Positions 56,239-64,000 of a stretch of DNA of 64,000 nt are shown in pieces. The position numbers were made by a program, and so were the translations under genes. Below the pieces are notes generated by a model. That model saw only the letters and a program-made list of their open reading frames with translations. It was not told the DNA's origin and ran no database searches. The stretch is from assembly GCF_901873445.1 (NCBI RefSeq), contig NZ_CABFLN010000042.1, positions 1-64,000 of the forward strand. The letters are read 5' to 3'. How positions within the stretch are numbered: position 1 is the first letter of the stretch; every line of letters starts with the position of its first letter. This DNA is from Gemella haemolysans (lineage in GTDB: Bacteria > Bacillota > Bacilli > Staphylococcales > Gemellaceae).

Positions 56239-57198
56239 ATGATTAACGAAAATAATATAAAAAGATATTTAGAGATAGGAGAAAATAAAAATTTAGAATT
56301 TAAAGAATCCGAAAATAAGTTTCCAATAAATGCTTTAGAGACAATAAGTGCGTTTGCAAATACGGAAGGAGGAATAATTATTTTGGGAGTGAGTGAAAAA
56401 GAAAAGAATACCATTTCAGGTGTTGTAAATCCTCAAAAACAAATAAAAGAGCTATTTAATCATATGACTAATCCGAGAGAAATTAGTGGGAGCGTATTAA
56501 GTAATGATGATGTCTATAGTGTTCAAGTCCAAGATAAATCTATTATTGTTATCCATGTAGCTCCCGAAAATTATAAAAACAAACCAATATATCTAAAAGA
56601 TAATTCTAATAAGACCTATATTAGATAAGGAGAAGGAGATTATTTAGCAACTGAAGAAATCATACAATCTATGACAAGAGATGCTTCTCGAGACAGTTAT
56701 GACAATAAGTTATTGGATGGATATACTGTTGATGATTTAGATAACCTATCTATTCAAAAGTATAAAGATATTCTAATGAGAAATAATCCTGATCACCCAT
56801 TTAACAACTTATCTACAATAGACTTTTAAAAAAAATAAATGTTATTAAAGAAAAATAATGAGGAATGTTTAACATTAGCAGGACTTTTAGTATTTGGTAA
56901 ACATGCATCGATAAAAGAATACTTACCACATTATAATGTAGAATATATTAGAAAATTTAGTAATACTGAAAATTCCTCTTATTCTGATAGATTAATATAT
57001 GATGGGTATTGGGGAGAAGATAACTTGTTTAATTTCATGTTCTCAGCATTTGAGAAACTCAAATTAACTATTTCCGATAATTCGAAAATTTCAGCAGATT
57101 ATTTGACTAGAGAAAGTAATTCTAAATTGATAATAGCGATAAGAGATTGGGGGCAAATATATGGAGAGTTAAGAATAATGTATGAGGATAGGATATAA
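56239..57198 (+). pseudogene. Broken AlbA_2 (Schlafen-type) DNA/ATP-binding protein gene
   Basis: The intact first 129 residues show the AlbA_2 domain: NLEFKESENKFPINALETISAFANTEGGIIILGVSE and IVIHVAPENYKNKPIYLKDNSNKTYIR. A TAA at 56626 interrupts the expected R-x-G-E-G-D-Y-L-A-T-E-E motif, which continues in the same frame. Two more stops follow at 56827 and 56836. The frame then resumes from 56839 with LTLAGLLVFGKHASIKEYLPHYNVEYIRKF. The protein ends near IYGELRIMYEDRI, well short of the usual C-terminal winged-helix or ATPase-like part. Nonsense mutation plus small lesions plus 3' truncation: a decaying gene. Confidence 0.85.
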
Positions 57199-57206
57199 AT
57201 AAAAAA

Positions 57207-57338
57207 AGTAGCTTTAATTCTCTTGATGAGTCTAGATTTTACGTCTTTACTTGTCAAGGACGAGGGCTTCGCCTTATAAAATCCTTGACAAGAAAGCCTT
57301 AAAAATCTAAAATAGACTCTAGAGAATAAAAGCCACTT
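57207..57338. repeat. Long imperfect palindrome (MITE-like)
   Basis: The arms 57207-57260 and 57282-57338 pair over roughly 55 bases with a few mismatches and wobbles, including CTTGTCAAGGA with TCCTTGACAAG. A small GC-rich tip holds AGGGCTTCGCCTT. It begins about ten bases after the broken AlbA_2 gene, where the gene is truncated. No coding capacity. Confidence 0.75.
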
Positions 57339-57426
57339 AAAGTAATTAAATTTATAAAATTAAATATTATAAACTAGTAGATTTTGGTCAACATAAAGAA
57401 TTTAGAGTTTTATTCACACTCCTAGC

Positions 57427-57465
57427 AACTCAAAAATCGATTTCTCTGAAATCGATTTTTGAGTT
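57427..57465. repeat. Perfect 18-bp hairpin related to the ends of repeats A and B
   Basis: Arms 57427-57444 and 57448-57465 are perfectly complementary with a 3-base loop. They share the ACTCAAAAATCGATTTC core with the termini of the MITE-like repeat at 25.5 kb. It lies 19 bases after the trpB stop and may act as its transcript end, though a clean T run is lacking on the minus strand. Confidence 0.7.
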
Positions 57466-57483
57466 GTGTCTACTTTTTATAGT

Positions 57484-58692
57484 TTATTTATTTCTATTTT
57501 CTAAGTAGTCTGCAATTGCGGCTACGTCTTTGTCTCCACGTCCAGATACGTTAACGATAATTACTTTATCTTTATCTAGTTTTGGAGCACGTTTGATTAC
57601 CTCTGCAAGCGCGTGTGAACTTTCGATTGCTGGGATAATTCCTTCTGTTCTAGTTAATAGAAGTAAAGCGTCGACAGCTTCATTGTCAGTTGCACTTACG
57701 TATTCCGCGCGTTTTGTATCTTTTAGGAATGAGTGTTCAGGTCCGATACCTGGGTAGTCTAATCCTGGAGAGATTGAGTAAACAGGTTTTACTGAACCGT
57801 CTTCGTTGAATAATGCGTAAGTTTTCATACCGTCAACAACCCCTACAGTACCAAGTGTTAGTGTTGCTGCGTGACGATCTGTATCTAGACCACGACCAGC
57901 TGCTTCAACTCCTAGTAATGCTACTTCTTCGTGAGGGATAAATTCAGCGAAAGCACCTATTGCGTTAGATCCACCACCTACACAAGCTACTACTAAGTCA
58001 GGCAGACGTCCTTCTTTTTCTAAGATTTGACGTTTTGCTTCTTGACTGATAACTTTTTGGAAGTCTTTTACAATAGTAGGATATGGGTGAGGTCCTACTG
58101 CAGATCCTAGTACGTAGAAAGTATCGTCGATGTTTTCAATCCATGCTTTGAATGCAGCGTCAACAGCTTCTTTAAGAGTTTTTTCTCCTTCTTGAGCTGC
58201 GTGAACTTTTGCCCCTAGCATTTCCATTCTAAATACATTTAATCTTTGTCTTTCTACATCAAGAGCTCCCATATAGATTTCACATTCCATACCGAACTTC
58301 GCAGCGGCAGCAGCTGTAGCTACACCGTGTTGACCTGCTCCAGTTTCAGCGATAACTTTCTTTTTACCCATACGTTTTGCAAGTAAAATTTGTCCAATAA
58401 CATTGTTAAGTTTGTGTGCTCCAAGGTGATTTAAATCTTCGCGTTTAAGGTAAATTTTTGCTCCTCCAAGGTAGTTTGTTAAACTTTCAGCATAATATAG
58501 TGGAGTTTCACGTCCTGAGTAATCTTTTAAGTAGTGAGCGTACTCTGCTAAAAATTCCTCATCATCTTTGTATTTATCATAAGCTGCTTCTAGTTCATCA
58601 AGGGCTTTTTGCACAACTTCAGGTACGAAGCTTCCTCCAAATTCTCCAAAGTATCCTTTTAAGTTGTTTAAGTTATTTTCTAAGTTTGTCAT
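57484..58692 (-). CDS. trpB: Tryptophan synthase beta chain
   Basis: 402 residues, normal length for TrpB1. The PLP lysine is Lys94 in [26 protein letters not shown] sequence ([19 protein letters not shown]) and the phosphate loop [13 protein letters not shown] are conserved, as is [14 protein letters not shown]. It condenses indole (or indole from TrpA) with serine to give tryptophan. No trpA or other trp gene adjoins it, so it may work as an indole scavenger if no trpA exists elsewhere. Expression is probably controlled by the leader-peptide attenuator 60 to 240 bases upstream. Confidence 0.95.
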   Translation of the reverse strand: MTNLENNLNNLKGYFGEFGGSFVPEVVQKALDELEAAYDKYKDDEEFLAEYAHYLKDYSGRETPLYYAESLTNYLGGAKIYLKREDLNHLGAHKLNNVIGQILLAKRMGKKKVIAETGAGQHGVATAAAAAKFGMECEIYMGALDVERQRLNVFRMEMLGAKVHAAQEGEKTLKEAVDAAFKAWIENIDDTFYVLGSAVGPHPYPTIVKDFQKVISQEAKRQILEKEGRLPDLVVACVGGGSNAIGAFAEFIPHEEVALLGVEAAGRGLDTDRHAATLTLGTVGVVDGMKTYALFNEDGSVKPVYSISPGLDYPGIGPEHSFLKDTKRAEYVSATDNEAVDALLLLTRTEGIIPAIESSHALAEVIKRAPKLDKDKVIIVNVSGRGDKDVAAIADYLENRNK

Positions 58693-58751
58693 AATTGTTT
58701 ATTTCCTTTCGAATTGTATATAAGATTTGTTTAAATTTTTTATTTTACTCC

Positions 58752-58787
58752 AAAAAGAAAAGACCGTATAGAATTCTATACGGCCCT
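58752..58787 (-). terminator. Attenuator terminator before trpB
   Basis: The 20-bp palindrome CCGTATAGAATTCTATACGG (58764-58783), read on the minus strand, is followed by TCTTTTCTTTTT. It lies between the leader peptide and trpB. The upstream RNA segment CTATGTCGGC can pair with GCCGTATAG of the first terminator arm and so prevent the hairpin. Confidence 0.85.
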
Positions 58788-58819
58788 TTTGCGAAATTTA
58801 AAACGAATTTTCTACAGCC

Positions 58820-58862
58820 GACATAGACACTTTTTAGAGTACACTAAAGTTGCGTCTACGTC
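58820..58862 (-). promoter_or_regulatory. Leader stem of the trp attenuator
   Basis: An 11-bp stem (58852-58862 with 58820-58830, two G-U pairs, 21-base loop). The segment CGTAGA occurs both here and over the second Trp codon region, so the downstream strand GTGTCTATGTC has two competing partners and also overlaps the antiterminator strand. This gives mutually exclusive folds. Confidence 0.6.
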
Positions 58863-58882
58863 ATAAAAACATACACACAACA

Positions 58883-58930
58883 TTATCTACGCCAGTTTTG
58901 CCAAGAGTTTAAAGTTGTTGTTTGTTTCAT
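58883..58930 (-). CDS. trpL: trp leader peptide with two Trp codons
   Basis: A 15-residue reading frame, MKQTTTLNSWQNWRR, preceded by the strong ribosome binding site AAGGAGGA (58938-58945) at good spacing. Trp codons are at positions 10 and 13. It is followed by competing RNA stems and an intrinsic terminator, then trpB. This is the layout of ribosome-mediated attenuation: stalling at the Trp codons when charged tRNA-Trp is scarce would favour readthrough. Rarely reported in Firmicutes, where TRAP or T-box control of trp genes is more usual. The peptide itself needs no other function. Confidence 0.88.
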   Translation of the reverse strand: MKQTTTLNSWQNWRR

Positions 58931-58963
58931 TTGTAGTTCCTCCTTCTCGTTTTTGTTGTTTTT

Positions 58964-58992
58964 ATTATACACATTATTATTTATGAATGCAA
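58964..58992 (-). promoter_or_regulatory. Promoter of the trpL-trpB transcript
   Basis: On the minus strand TTGCAT (58992-58987) and TATAAT (58969-58964) are 17 bp apart. Transcription would start about 25 bases before the trpL start codon. Confidence 0.8.
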
Positions 58993-59133
58993 GTTTTTTT
59001 TAATAAATTTCTAAATTTTTCTGACAATTAACTAAAAAACTCATTCTTGTTAAGGTTTTCCAGAGTTGTTTATTATGAAATTTTTTAAGAAGAATTAGTA
59101 TAGTTATTCTTTCTACCTAAACTATTGTAAAAG

Positions 59134-59142
59134 TGATATAAT
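59134..59142 (+). promoter_or_regulatory. Extended -10 promoter of the walJ-type gene
   Basis: TGATATAAT, 33 bases before the TTG start at 59175; no clear -35 box. Confidence 0.5.
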
Positions 59143-59174
59143 AGAAAAGTGAAAAATTGGTATGGAGGTGCAAC

Positions 59175-59990
59175 TTGAAATTATCGGTATTAGCCAGCAG
59201 TAGTAGTGGAAATAGTATTTATATAGAGCATAATAATTTTAAATGTTTAGTAGATGCTGGACTGACTGGGAAAAAAGTAGTAGAGAACTTGGCACAAATT
59301 GAGCGTGATATTAAAGATATCAATGCAATTTTTGTAACACATGAACATATTGACCATATTAAAGGAGTAGGAGTACTCGCAAGGAAGTATAACATTCCTG
59401 TTTATGCTAATAAACTTACTTGGCAAAGTATGACTAAGTGTGGTGAAATTAGCTCAGATCTTAAGTTTCATTTTGAAAAAGAAGAAAGTAAGATTTTTGA
59501 TGATGTTGTAGTTAATAGTTTTGGAGTTAGTCATGATGCGATTAATCCACAGTTTTATACTTTTGAGTGTGATGGGAAAAGGGTAAGTATTCTTACGGAT
59601 ACGGGTTACGTTTCTGATAAGATGATTGATTATGTGAAGGATTCTCATACAATAGTTTATGAAAGTAATCATGAGGAGAATGTTCTACTTAGTGGACCTT
59701 ATCCATGGACGACTAAACAGCGTATATTATCAGACATGGGTCACTTATCGAATACAGATTCTGCAAATTATTTAACGAAGATAGTAGGAGATAATACAAA
59801 AAATGTCTTTTTAGCCCACTTAAGTGAGCAAAACAATACGAAAGAACTTGCTCGTATGACAGCTGACATGACTCTTAAAAATAAAGATATAGATTGTATT
59901 TTAGAAGCAGATAAAACTATCGATTGTAATGATAAAATAATTATCATGGATACTGATCCGGTAGTTCCAACTAAGATAATAGAGATATAA
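59175..59990 (+). CDS. walJ: MBL-fold metallohydrolase, WalJ/YycJ family
   Basis: About 271 residues from a TTG start at 59175, with GGAGGTG five bases upstream; a TTG at 59157 lacks such a site. The metallo-beta-lactamase motif is THEHIDHIKG (His56, His58, Asp60, His61). Later metal ligands are in GVSHDAINPQFY and LTDTGYVSDKM, and a final block is VFLAHLSEQNNTKELAR. The N-terminus LKLSVLASSSSGNSIYIE is typical of YycJ/WalJ, a putative nuclease-type hydrolase linked with the WalRK cell-wall regulon. Here it is outside any walRK operon. Confidence 0.88.
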   Translation: MKLSVLASSSSGNSIYIEHNNFKCLVDAGLTGKKVVENLAQIERDIKDINAIFVTHEHIDHIKGVGVLARKYNIPVYANKLTWQSMTKCGEISSDLKFHFEKEESKIFDDVVVNSFGVSHDAINPQFYTFECDGKRVSILTDTGYVSDKMIDYVKDSHTIVYESNHEENVLLSGPYPWTTKQRILSDMGHLSNTDSANYLTKIVGDNTKNVFLAHLSEQNNTKELARMTADMTLKNKDIDCILEADKTIDCNDKIIIMDTDPVVPTKIIEI

Positions 59991-60004
59991 AAAATAATAA
60001 TAAG

Positions 60005-60059
60005 AACAACTCGATAAAATCAGATTTTAAAGAAATTATGATTTTTGAGTTGTTTTTTG
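60005..60059 (+). terminator. Terminator of the walJ-type gene
   Basis: AACAACTC (60005-60012) pairs with GAGTTGTT (60047-60054), with further pairing inside and a T run after. Its GATTTTTGAGT core resembles the repeat-derived hairpins at 25.6 and 57.4 kb. The following 60060-60328 is AT-rich, with a TATAAT at 60175-60180 as the only promoter hint for the opp genes. Confidence 0.8.
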
Positions 60060-60328
60060 TTATCTAATGTGGAGAATTTTAGAGGTGAACCAAAGTATTT
60101 AATTAAATATTCAGAAAATTCTAGACTTTTCTCTTTGAATTTTTTCTTTTTTATTGCTTTTTTTCTAAAAATTTTATAATATAGTATTATGTTGTTTTTA
60201 TTTAAGGTTATGATTTATATAATAATCAGATTAAAAATAAAACAATATTAATTGAAAATGTAAAAAGAAATAGAGTTTAATTTATATTAATTATTGATGC
60301 AAGTTATTTTTTAGAAGGAGATAGGTAA

Positions 60329-61333
60329 ATGGAAAAACTATTAGAGATTAAAAATCTAGAAACAGCCTTTAGGATTAAAGATGATTACTTTAATGCTGTT
60401 GATAAAGTTAGTTTAGACCTATATAAAAACGAAGTATTAGCCATCGTTGGAGAAAGTGGTTGTGGTAAGTCGACATTAGCGACTACTATTATGCGTCTTC
60501 ATAATGAAAATCTTACTAAGTCAACTGGAGAAATTATTTTTAATGGGAAAAATATTCTAGACTTAACAGAAGATGAAATGAATAAAATTAGAACAAAAGA
60601 TATTGGAATGATTTTCCAAGATCCACTTTCTTCGTTAAACCCATTACATAGAATTGGAAAACAAATTGAAGAAGCCTTAATTTATCACACAGAATTAAGT
60701 GCTGAAGAAAGACAAAAACGTGTTATTGAATTATTAACTCAGGTTGGTATTCCAAACCCTGAACGTTGTGCAAAACAATATCCACACGAATTATCAGGTG
60801 GTATGCGTCAGCGTGTTATGATAGCTATGGCGATGAGTTGTAAACCAAGTGTTCTTATCGCAGACGAACCTACAACAGCTCTAGATGTTACAATTCAAGC
60901 GCAAATATTAGACCTTATCAAAGAACTTCAAGCAGAAATGCATGCAGGAATTATCCTAATTACTCATGACCTTGGGGTAGTTGCTGAAATGGCTGATAGA
61001 GTAGCTGTACTGTATGCTGGAGAAGTAGTAGAAATTGGAACTGCAGAACAAATCTTCAAAAATCCAAAACACCCGTATACTCGTAGTTTATTACGTAGTA
61101 TTCCTCAACTTGATGATGAAAATTCTAGTGATGACCTTTACGTTATTCAAGGGATGGTACCTTCTCTAAAAACATTAGACAGACAAGGGTGTCGTTTTGC
61201 TGATCGTATATCTTGGGTAAAAGATGAAGAACACGAACACAATCCAACTCTACATGAAGTAGAAGAAGGACATCATGTACGTTGTACATGCTATAAAAAC
61301 TTTGAATTTGAAGGGGAGGAGAACAATGCTTAA
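60329..61333 (+). CDS. oppD: Oligopeptide ABC transporter ATPase OppD
   Basis: 334 residues. Walker A is GESGCGKST (41-49), Q-loop IFQDPLSSLNP, signature LSGGMRQR (155-162), Walker B VLIADE with the switch His in LITHDLG. The C-terminal oligopeptide-type extension contains a Cys pair region (RQGCRFADR, then RCTCYKN) as in OppD/DppD with an Fe-S-like cysteine cluster. It drives peptide import together with OppF. Its last eight bases overlap oppF. Confidence 0.92.
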   Translation: MEKLLEIKNLETAFRIKDDYFNAVDKVSLDLYKNEVLAIVGESGCGKSTLATTIMRLHNENLTKSTGEIIFNGKNILDLTEDEMNKIRTKDIGMIFQDPLSSLNPLHRIGKQIEEALIYHTELSAEERQKRVIELLTQVGIPNPERCAKQYPHELSGGMRQRVMIAMAMSCKPSVLIADEPTTALDVTIQAQILDLIKELQAEMHAGIILITHDLGVVAEMADRVAVLYAGEVVEIGTAEQIFKNPKHPYTRSLLRSIPQLDDENSSDDLYVIQGMVPSLKTLDRQGCRFADRISWVKDEEHEHNPTLHEVEEGHHVRCTCYKNFEFEGEENNA

Positions 61334-62258
61334 AGTAGAAAATCTAAAAGTACATTATCCCATTCGCGGTGGATTTTTCAATACAATTAAAGACCATGTC
61401 TATGCAGTAGATGGGGTTGATATTGAAATCGAAGCAGGGAAAACTTATGGACTAATCGGTGAAAGTGGTAGTGGAAAAACTACTGTAGGTAAAGTAGTCT
61501 TAGGTTTAGAAAAAGCAACTGATGGGCAAATTATTTACAAAGATGAAGATATTACTAAAAAAGCAGCTCGTAAAAAACTAAAATATAATCGTGACGTTCA
61601 AATGATTTTCCAAGATGCAATGTCTAGTTTAAATCCTAAAAAACGAATTATAGACATTATTTCAGAACCTATTAACAATTTTGAAAACTTATCAGAAGAA
61701 GAGACTAGAAAACGTATATTAGAACTTCTTAATATCGTAGGTATGGGTGAAGAATCTATGTACAAATATCCATTTGAATTCTCAGGTGGACAACGTCAAC
61801 GTATTGGAGTTGCACGCGCAATTGCATGTAATCCACGTTTAATTGTAGCTGATGAGCCAGTATCTGCTCTTGACCTTTCAGTGCAAGCTCAGGTATTAAA
61901 TTTCATGAAAAAAATCCAAAGAGATTTTAATATAAGTTATTTATTTATCTCTCATGACCTTGGTGTTGTTAAACATATGTGTGATTACATTTATATCATG
62001 TATCGTGGTCGTATCGTAGAACGTGGAACACGTGAAGATATTTATAATAATCCACAGCACATTTATACAAAACGTCTAATCGCAGCGATACCAAGTACAA
62101 ACTTAGATAAAGCTAAAGAAGTAAAAGAAATTAGGCAAGCTGTTGAAGAAGAGTATCAAAAACATTATAATGATTATTTCGATAAAGATGGAAGAGTATA
62201 TCCACTTAAAAAATTAACAGATACACACTATGTAGCTATGAAAGGAGGAGAAGTATAA
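61326..62258 (+). CDS. oppF: Oligopeptide ABC transporter ATPase OppF
   Basis: 310 residues from the ATG at 61326 (GGGGAGGAG upstream); an in-frame ATG at 61275 lies well inside oppD and has no site. Walker A GESGSGKTT (45-53), Q-loop IFQDAMSSLNPKKRI, signature FSGGQRQR (152-159), Walker B LIVADEPVSALD and LFISHDLG. The C-terminal peptide-transporter extension is RLIAAIPSTNLDKAKEV. Second ATPase of the import complex; the stop overlaps the oppB start. Confidence 0.93.
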   Translation: MLKVENLKVHYPIRGGFFNTIKDHVYAVDGVDIEIEAGKTYGLIGESGSGKTTVGKVVLGLEKATDGQIIYKDEDITKKAARKKLKYNRDVQMIFQDAMSSLNPKKRIIDIISEPINNFENLSEEETRKRILELLNIVGMGEESMYKYPFEFSGGQRQRIGVARAIACNPRLIVADEPVSALDLSVQAQVLNFMKKIQRDFNISYLFISHDLGVVKHMCDYIYIMYRGRIVERGTREDIYNNPQHIYTKRLIAAIPSTNLDKAKEVKEIRQAVEEEYQKHYNDYFDKDGRVYPLKKLTDTHYVAMKGGEV

Positions 62259-63223
62259 TGTGGAAAGTAGTTTTAAAACGTTTTTTAGTAATGATACCAC
62301 AACTATTCATCCTTAGTATACTAGTGTTTGGTCTAGCTAAACTTATGCCTGGGGATCCATTTAGTGGTTTAGCAGAAAATCCAAAAATATCTCAAGAACA
62401 AATTGAGGCGATTCGTCAAGCGAGTGGGTTCTATGAACCTTGGTATCAACAATACCTAACTTGGTTAAAAAACTTCATGCACGGTGATTTCGGATTAAGT
62501 TATACTACTGGTAAATCAGTAGGAACACTTTTAGGAGAAAGAATTTTCAATACATTCAATCTGTCATTATTTACTGCGGTAATTATGTATGCAATTGCAA
62601 TTCCTATGGGGATGTATGCAGGTCGTTATAATGGATCTAAATTCGATAAATTCGTTAACTTCTATAACTTCTTCTTCCTAGCGATTCCATCATTCGTATT
62701 ATACTTATTCATGATTGCATTATTTGGATTTGGTTTAGGATGGTTCCCAACAAGTGGATCTGTAGATGTTAACCTTGATCCAGGAACATTCACATACTAT
62801 ATTAACAAACTGCAACACTTAGTTTTACCAGGTATCTGTTTAGCGTTATTATCAACAGTATCAACTGTTCAATATCTACGTAATGAAGTTATCGATGCGA
62901 AACAAAGTGATTATGTTAAAACAGCGCGTTCTAAAGGTGTGCCAGTTAAAAAAGTTTACTCAGGACACATTTTCAGAAACTCTATCTTACCAATCGCAGC
63001 ATTCTTCGGATTTTCTATTACTGGATTATTCAGTGGTGGTATTTTCGTAGAAACAATCTTTGGTTACCCTGGAATGGGACAATTATTCTACCAAAGTATT
63101 CAAGATAGAGACTATAGTGTTGTTACAACATTAATGTTATTCTCAGGATTCTTAACATTGCTTGGTAGTACTTTAAGTGATATTATCATGGCAATTGTTG
63201 ACCCACGTATTAAATTAGACTAG
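62258..63223 (+). CDS. oppB: Oligopeptide ABC transporter permease OppB
   Basis: 321 residues with six membrane helices. N-terminal PQLFILSILVFGLAKLMPGDP and the inner-loop motif EVIDAKQSDYVKTARSKGVPVKKVYSGHIFRNSILP (the EAA loop contacting the ATPases) are standard for the OppB/DppB type. It ends with the QDRDYSVVTTLMLFSGFLTLLGSTLSDIIMAIVDPRIKLD block. Begins in a one-base overlap with the oppF stop. Confidence 0.94.
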   Translation: MWKVVLKRFLVMIPQLFILSILVFGLAKLMPGDPFSGLAENPKISQEQIEAIRQASGFYEPWYQQYLTWLKNFMHGDFGLSYTTGKSVGTLLGERIFNTFNLSLFTAVIMYAIAIPMGMYAGRYNGSKFDKFVNFYNFFFLAIPSFVLYLFMIALFGFGLGWFPTSGSVDVNLDPGTFTYYINKLQHLVLPGICLALLSTVSTVQYLRNEVIDAKQSDYVKTARSKGVPVKKVYSGHIFRNSILPIAAFFGFSITGLFSGGIFVETIFGYPGMGQLFYQSIQDRDYSVVTTLMLFSGFLTLLGSTLSDIIMAIVDPRIKLD

Positions 63224-63237
63224 GAGGAAGTTGAACA

Positions 63238-64000
63238 ATGACAAAAGCAAAAGAAGAAAAAGTTATAACTAAAACTCCTTCTGGGTTTTCAGTTGTGGCT
63301 CGTGAATTTAAAAAGGATAAAGGTGCTTTTGCAGCTTTAATCACATTAAGTGCAATTTTAATTTTCGTAGTACTTTTCAATATTTACATTCGTGTGAGTG
63401 GAGTATATAGTACTTACTTTGATGTGGATCTATTAAATATATTCTTAAAACCTGGTGAGGATGGATTCTTATTAGGTACAGACGTAGGTGGTCACTCAGT
63501 TTTTGGTTGGCTGATGATGGGGATGCTTAACTCAATTCTTATCGCAGTTGCTGTAACGGCTTTAACAATTGGGTTTGGTGCTGTAGTAGGATTAGTTATT
63601 GCTTATTACGGTGGACGTGTTGACAACATTGTTATGCGTTTCGTAGACTTTATGGTAATTATACCAACTCTTATGGTAATCATCGTATTTGTAAGTATTA
63701 AACGTGATTACGGACTTGTACTATTCATTCTGATTTTATCAGTATTCGCATGGATGGGGGCAACTCGTTTAGTACGTAGTAAAGCATTATCAGAATCACG
63801 TCGTGATTATGTTCTTGCTTCAAAAACTATGGGAACACCAGATTGGAAAATCATGTTACAAGGAATTCTACCAAACATCAGTTCTATCATCATAGTAGAA
63901 GCTACATTATCATTAGCTGCTAATATGGGTATTGAGGTAGGTTTAACATACCTTGGATTCGGTCTTCCAGCAGGAACACCAAGTATAGGTACAATGTTAT
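63238..64000 (+). CDS. oppC: Oligopeptide ABC transporter permease OppC (cut by window end)
   Basis: 254 codons are visible and the frame is open at the last base. AGGAGGAAG lies before the ATG, 14 bases after oppB. The cytoplasmic N-terminus is followed by helix GAFAALITLSAILIFVVLF, then the OppC-type LLGTDVGGHSVFGWLMMGMLNSI and the EAA loop ALSESRRDYVLASKTMGTPDWKIMLQGILPNI. Partner of OppB in the membrane channel. A peptide-binding protein gene would be expected next or elsewhere. Confidence 0.92.
   Translation, partial: MTKAKEEKVITKTPSGFSVVAREFKKDKGAFAALITLSAILIFVVLFNIYIRVSGVYSTYFDVDLLNIFLKPGEDGFLLGTDVGGHSVFGWLMMGMLNSILIAVAVTALTIGFGAVVGLVIAYYGGRVDNIVMRFVDFMVIIPTLMVIIVFVSIKRDYGLVLFILILSVFAWMGATRLVRSKALSESRRDYVLASKTMGTPDWKIMLQGILPNISSIIIVEATLSLAANMGIEVGLTYLGFGLPAGTPSIGTML

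Noticed and set aside
58883..58930. T-box riboswitch before trpB
   Set aside because: No T-box consensus stretch or specifier-loop layout is visible; the Trp codons sit in a frame with a strong ribosome binding site.
61275..61325. OppF start inside oppD
   Set aside because: The start at 61326 has GGGGAGGAG at ideal spacing, and the protein family starts there.

Overview
The window is AT-rich DNA from a low-GC Gram-positive coccus of the Bacilli. The best fit is an oral commensal of the Gemella type (inference). The reasons are YSIRK-like signal peptides, a sortase-anchored repeat surface protein, two IgA1-protease-like (M26) zinc metalloproteases with N-terminal LPNTG motifs, a streptococcal-style wzg-wzh-wzd-wze capsule locus, LicD and TarIJ, and a FruRKA sugar operon. 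No rRNA, tRNA or CRISPR array was seen.

Layout. 1-4 kb: 3' end of an LPXTG-type repeat adhesin, a YebC-family protein, an RDD membrane protein and a DeoR-type regulator. 4-16 kb: a large M26 protease on the minus strand, a Gate-domain membrane protein, and a second, shorter M26 protease. 16-25 kb: YeiH transporter, FabK-like flavoenzyme, DUF805 protein with a Gln/Pro/Gly repeat tail, an AAA ATPase fused to a PD-(D/E)XK nuclease and bracketed by two near-identical 41-bp repeats, then the fruR-fruK-fruA operon. 25-28 kb: DUF1963 and DUF4064 proteins with two related, oppositely oriented MITE-like repeats.

28-51 kb is a surface-polysaccharide region. A promoter at 28168 precedes a lipid-kinase gene that overlaps wzg. 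The regulatory block wzg-wzh-wzd-wze follows, then a phosphoglycosyl transferase, a series of glycosyltransferases, LicD, Wzy, Wzx, two membrane acyltransferases and Glf. This predicts a Wzx/Wzy polymer that probably contains galactofuranose and a LicD-transferred phosphodiester substituent. tarI-tarJ (CDP-ribitol supply) face the operon. Beyond them is a second flippase gene with an early one-base frameshift at an A7 tract.

51-57 kb is a low-GC accessory region: a lone GHKL ATPase, a tyrosine recombinase cotranscribed with a possible GNAT protein carrying two C-terminal membrane segments, a convergent SAM methyltransferase, and a broken AlbA_2/Schlafen-type gene that ends beside a long palindrome. 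57-59 kb: a stand-alone trpB preceded by a 15-residue leader peptide with two Trp codons and an intrinsic terminator, which is a ribosome-mediated attenuator. 59-64 kb: WalJ-type hydrolase and an oligopeptide ABC transporter operon (two ATPases, two permeases, the last cut by the window end).

Points most worth following: the trpL attenuator, the repeat-bracketed ATPase-nuclease, the frameshifted flippase with its hairpin-masked ribosome binding site, and the recombinase/membrane/methyltransferase group. Family assignments come from motifs read by eye; no database search was possible.
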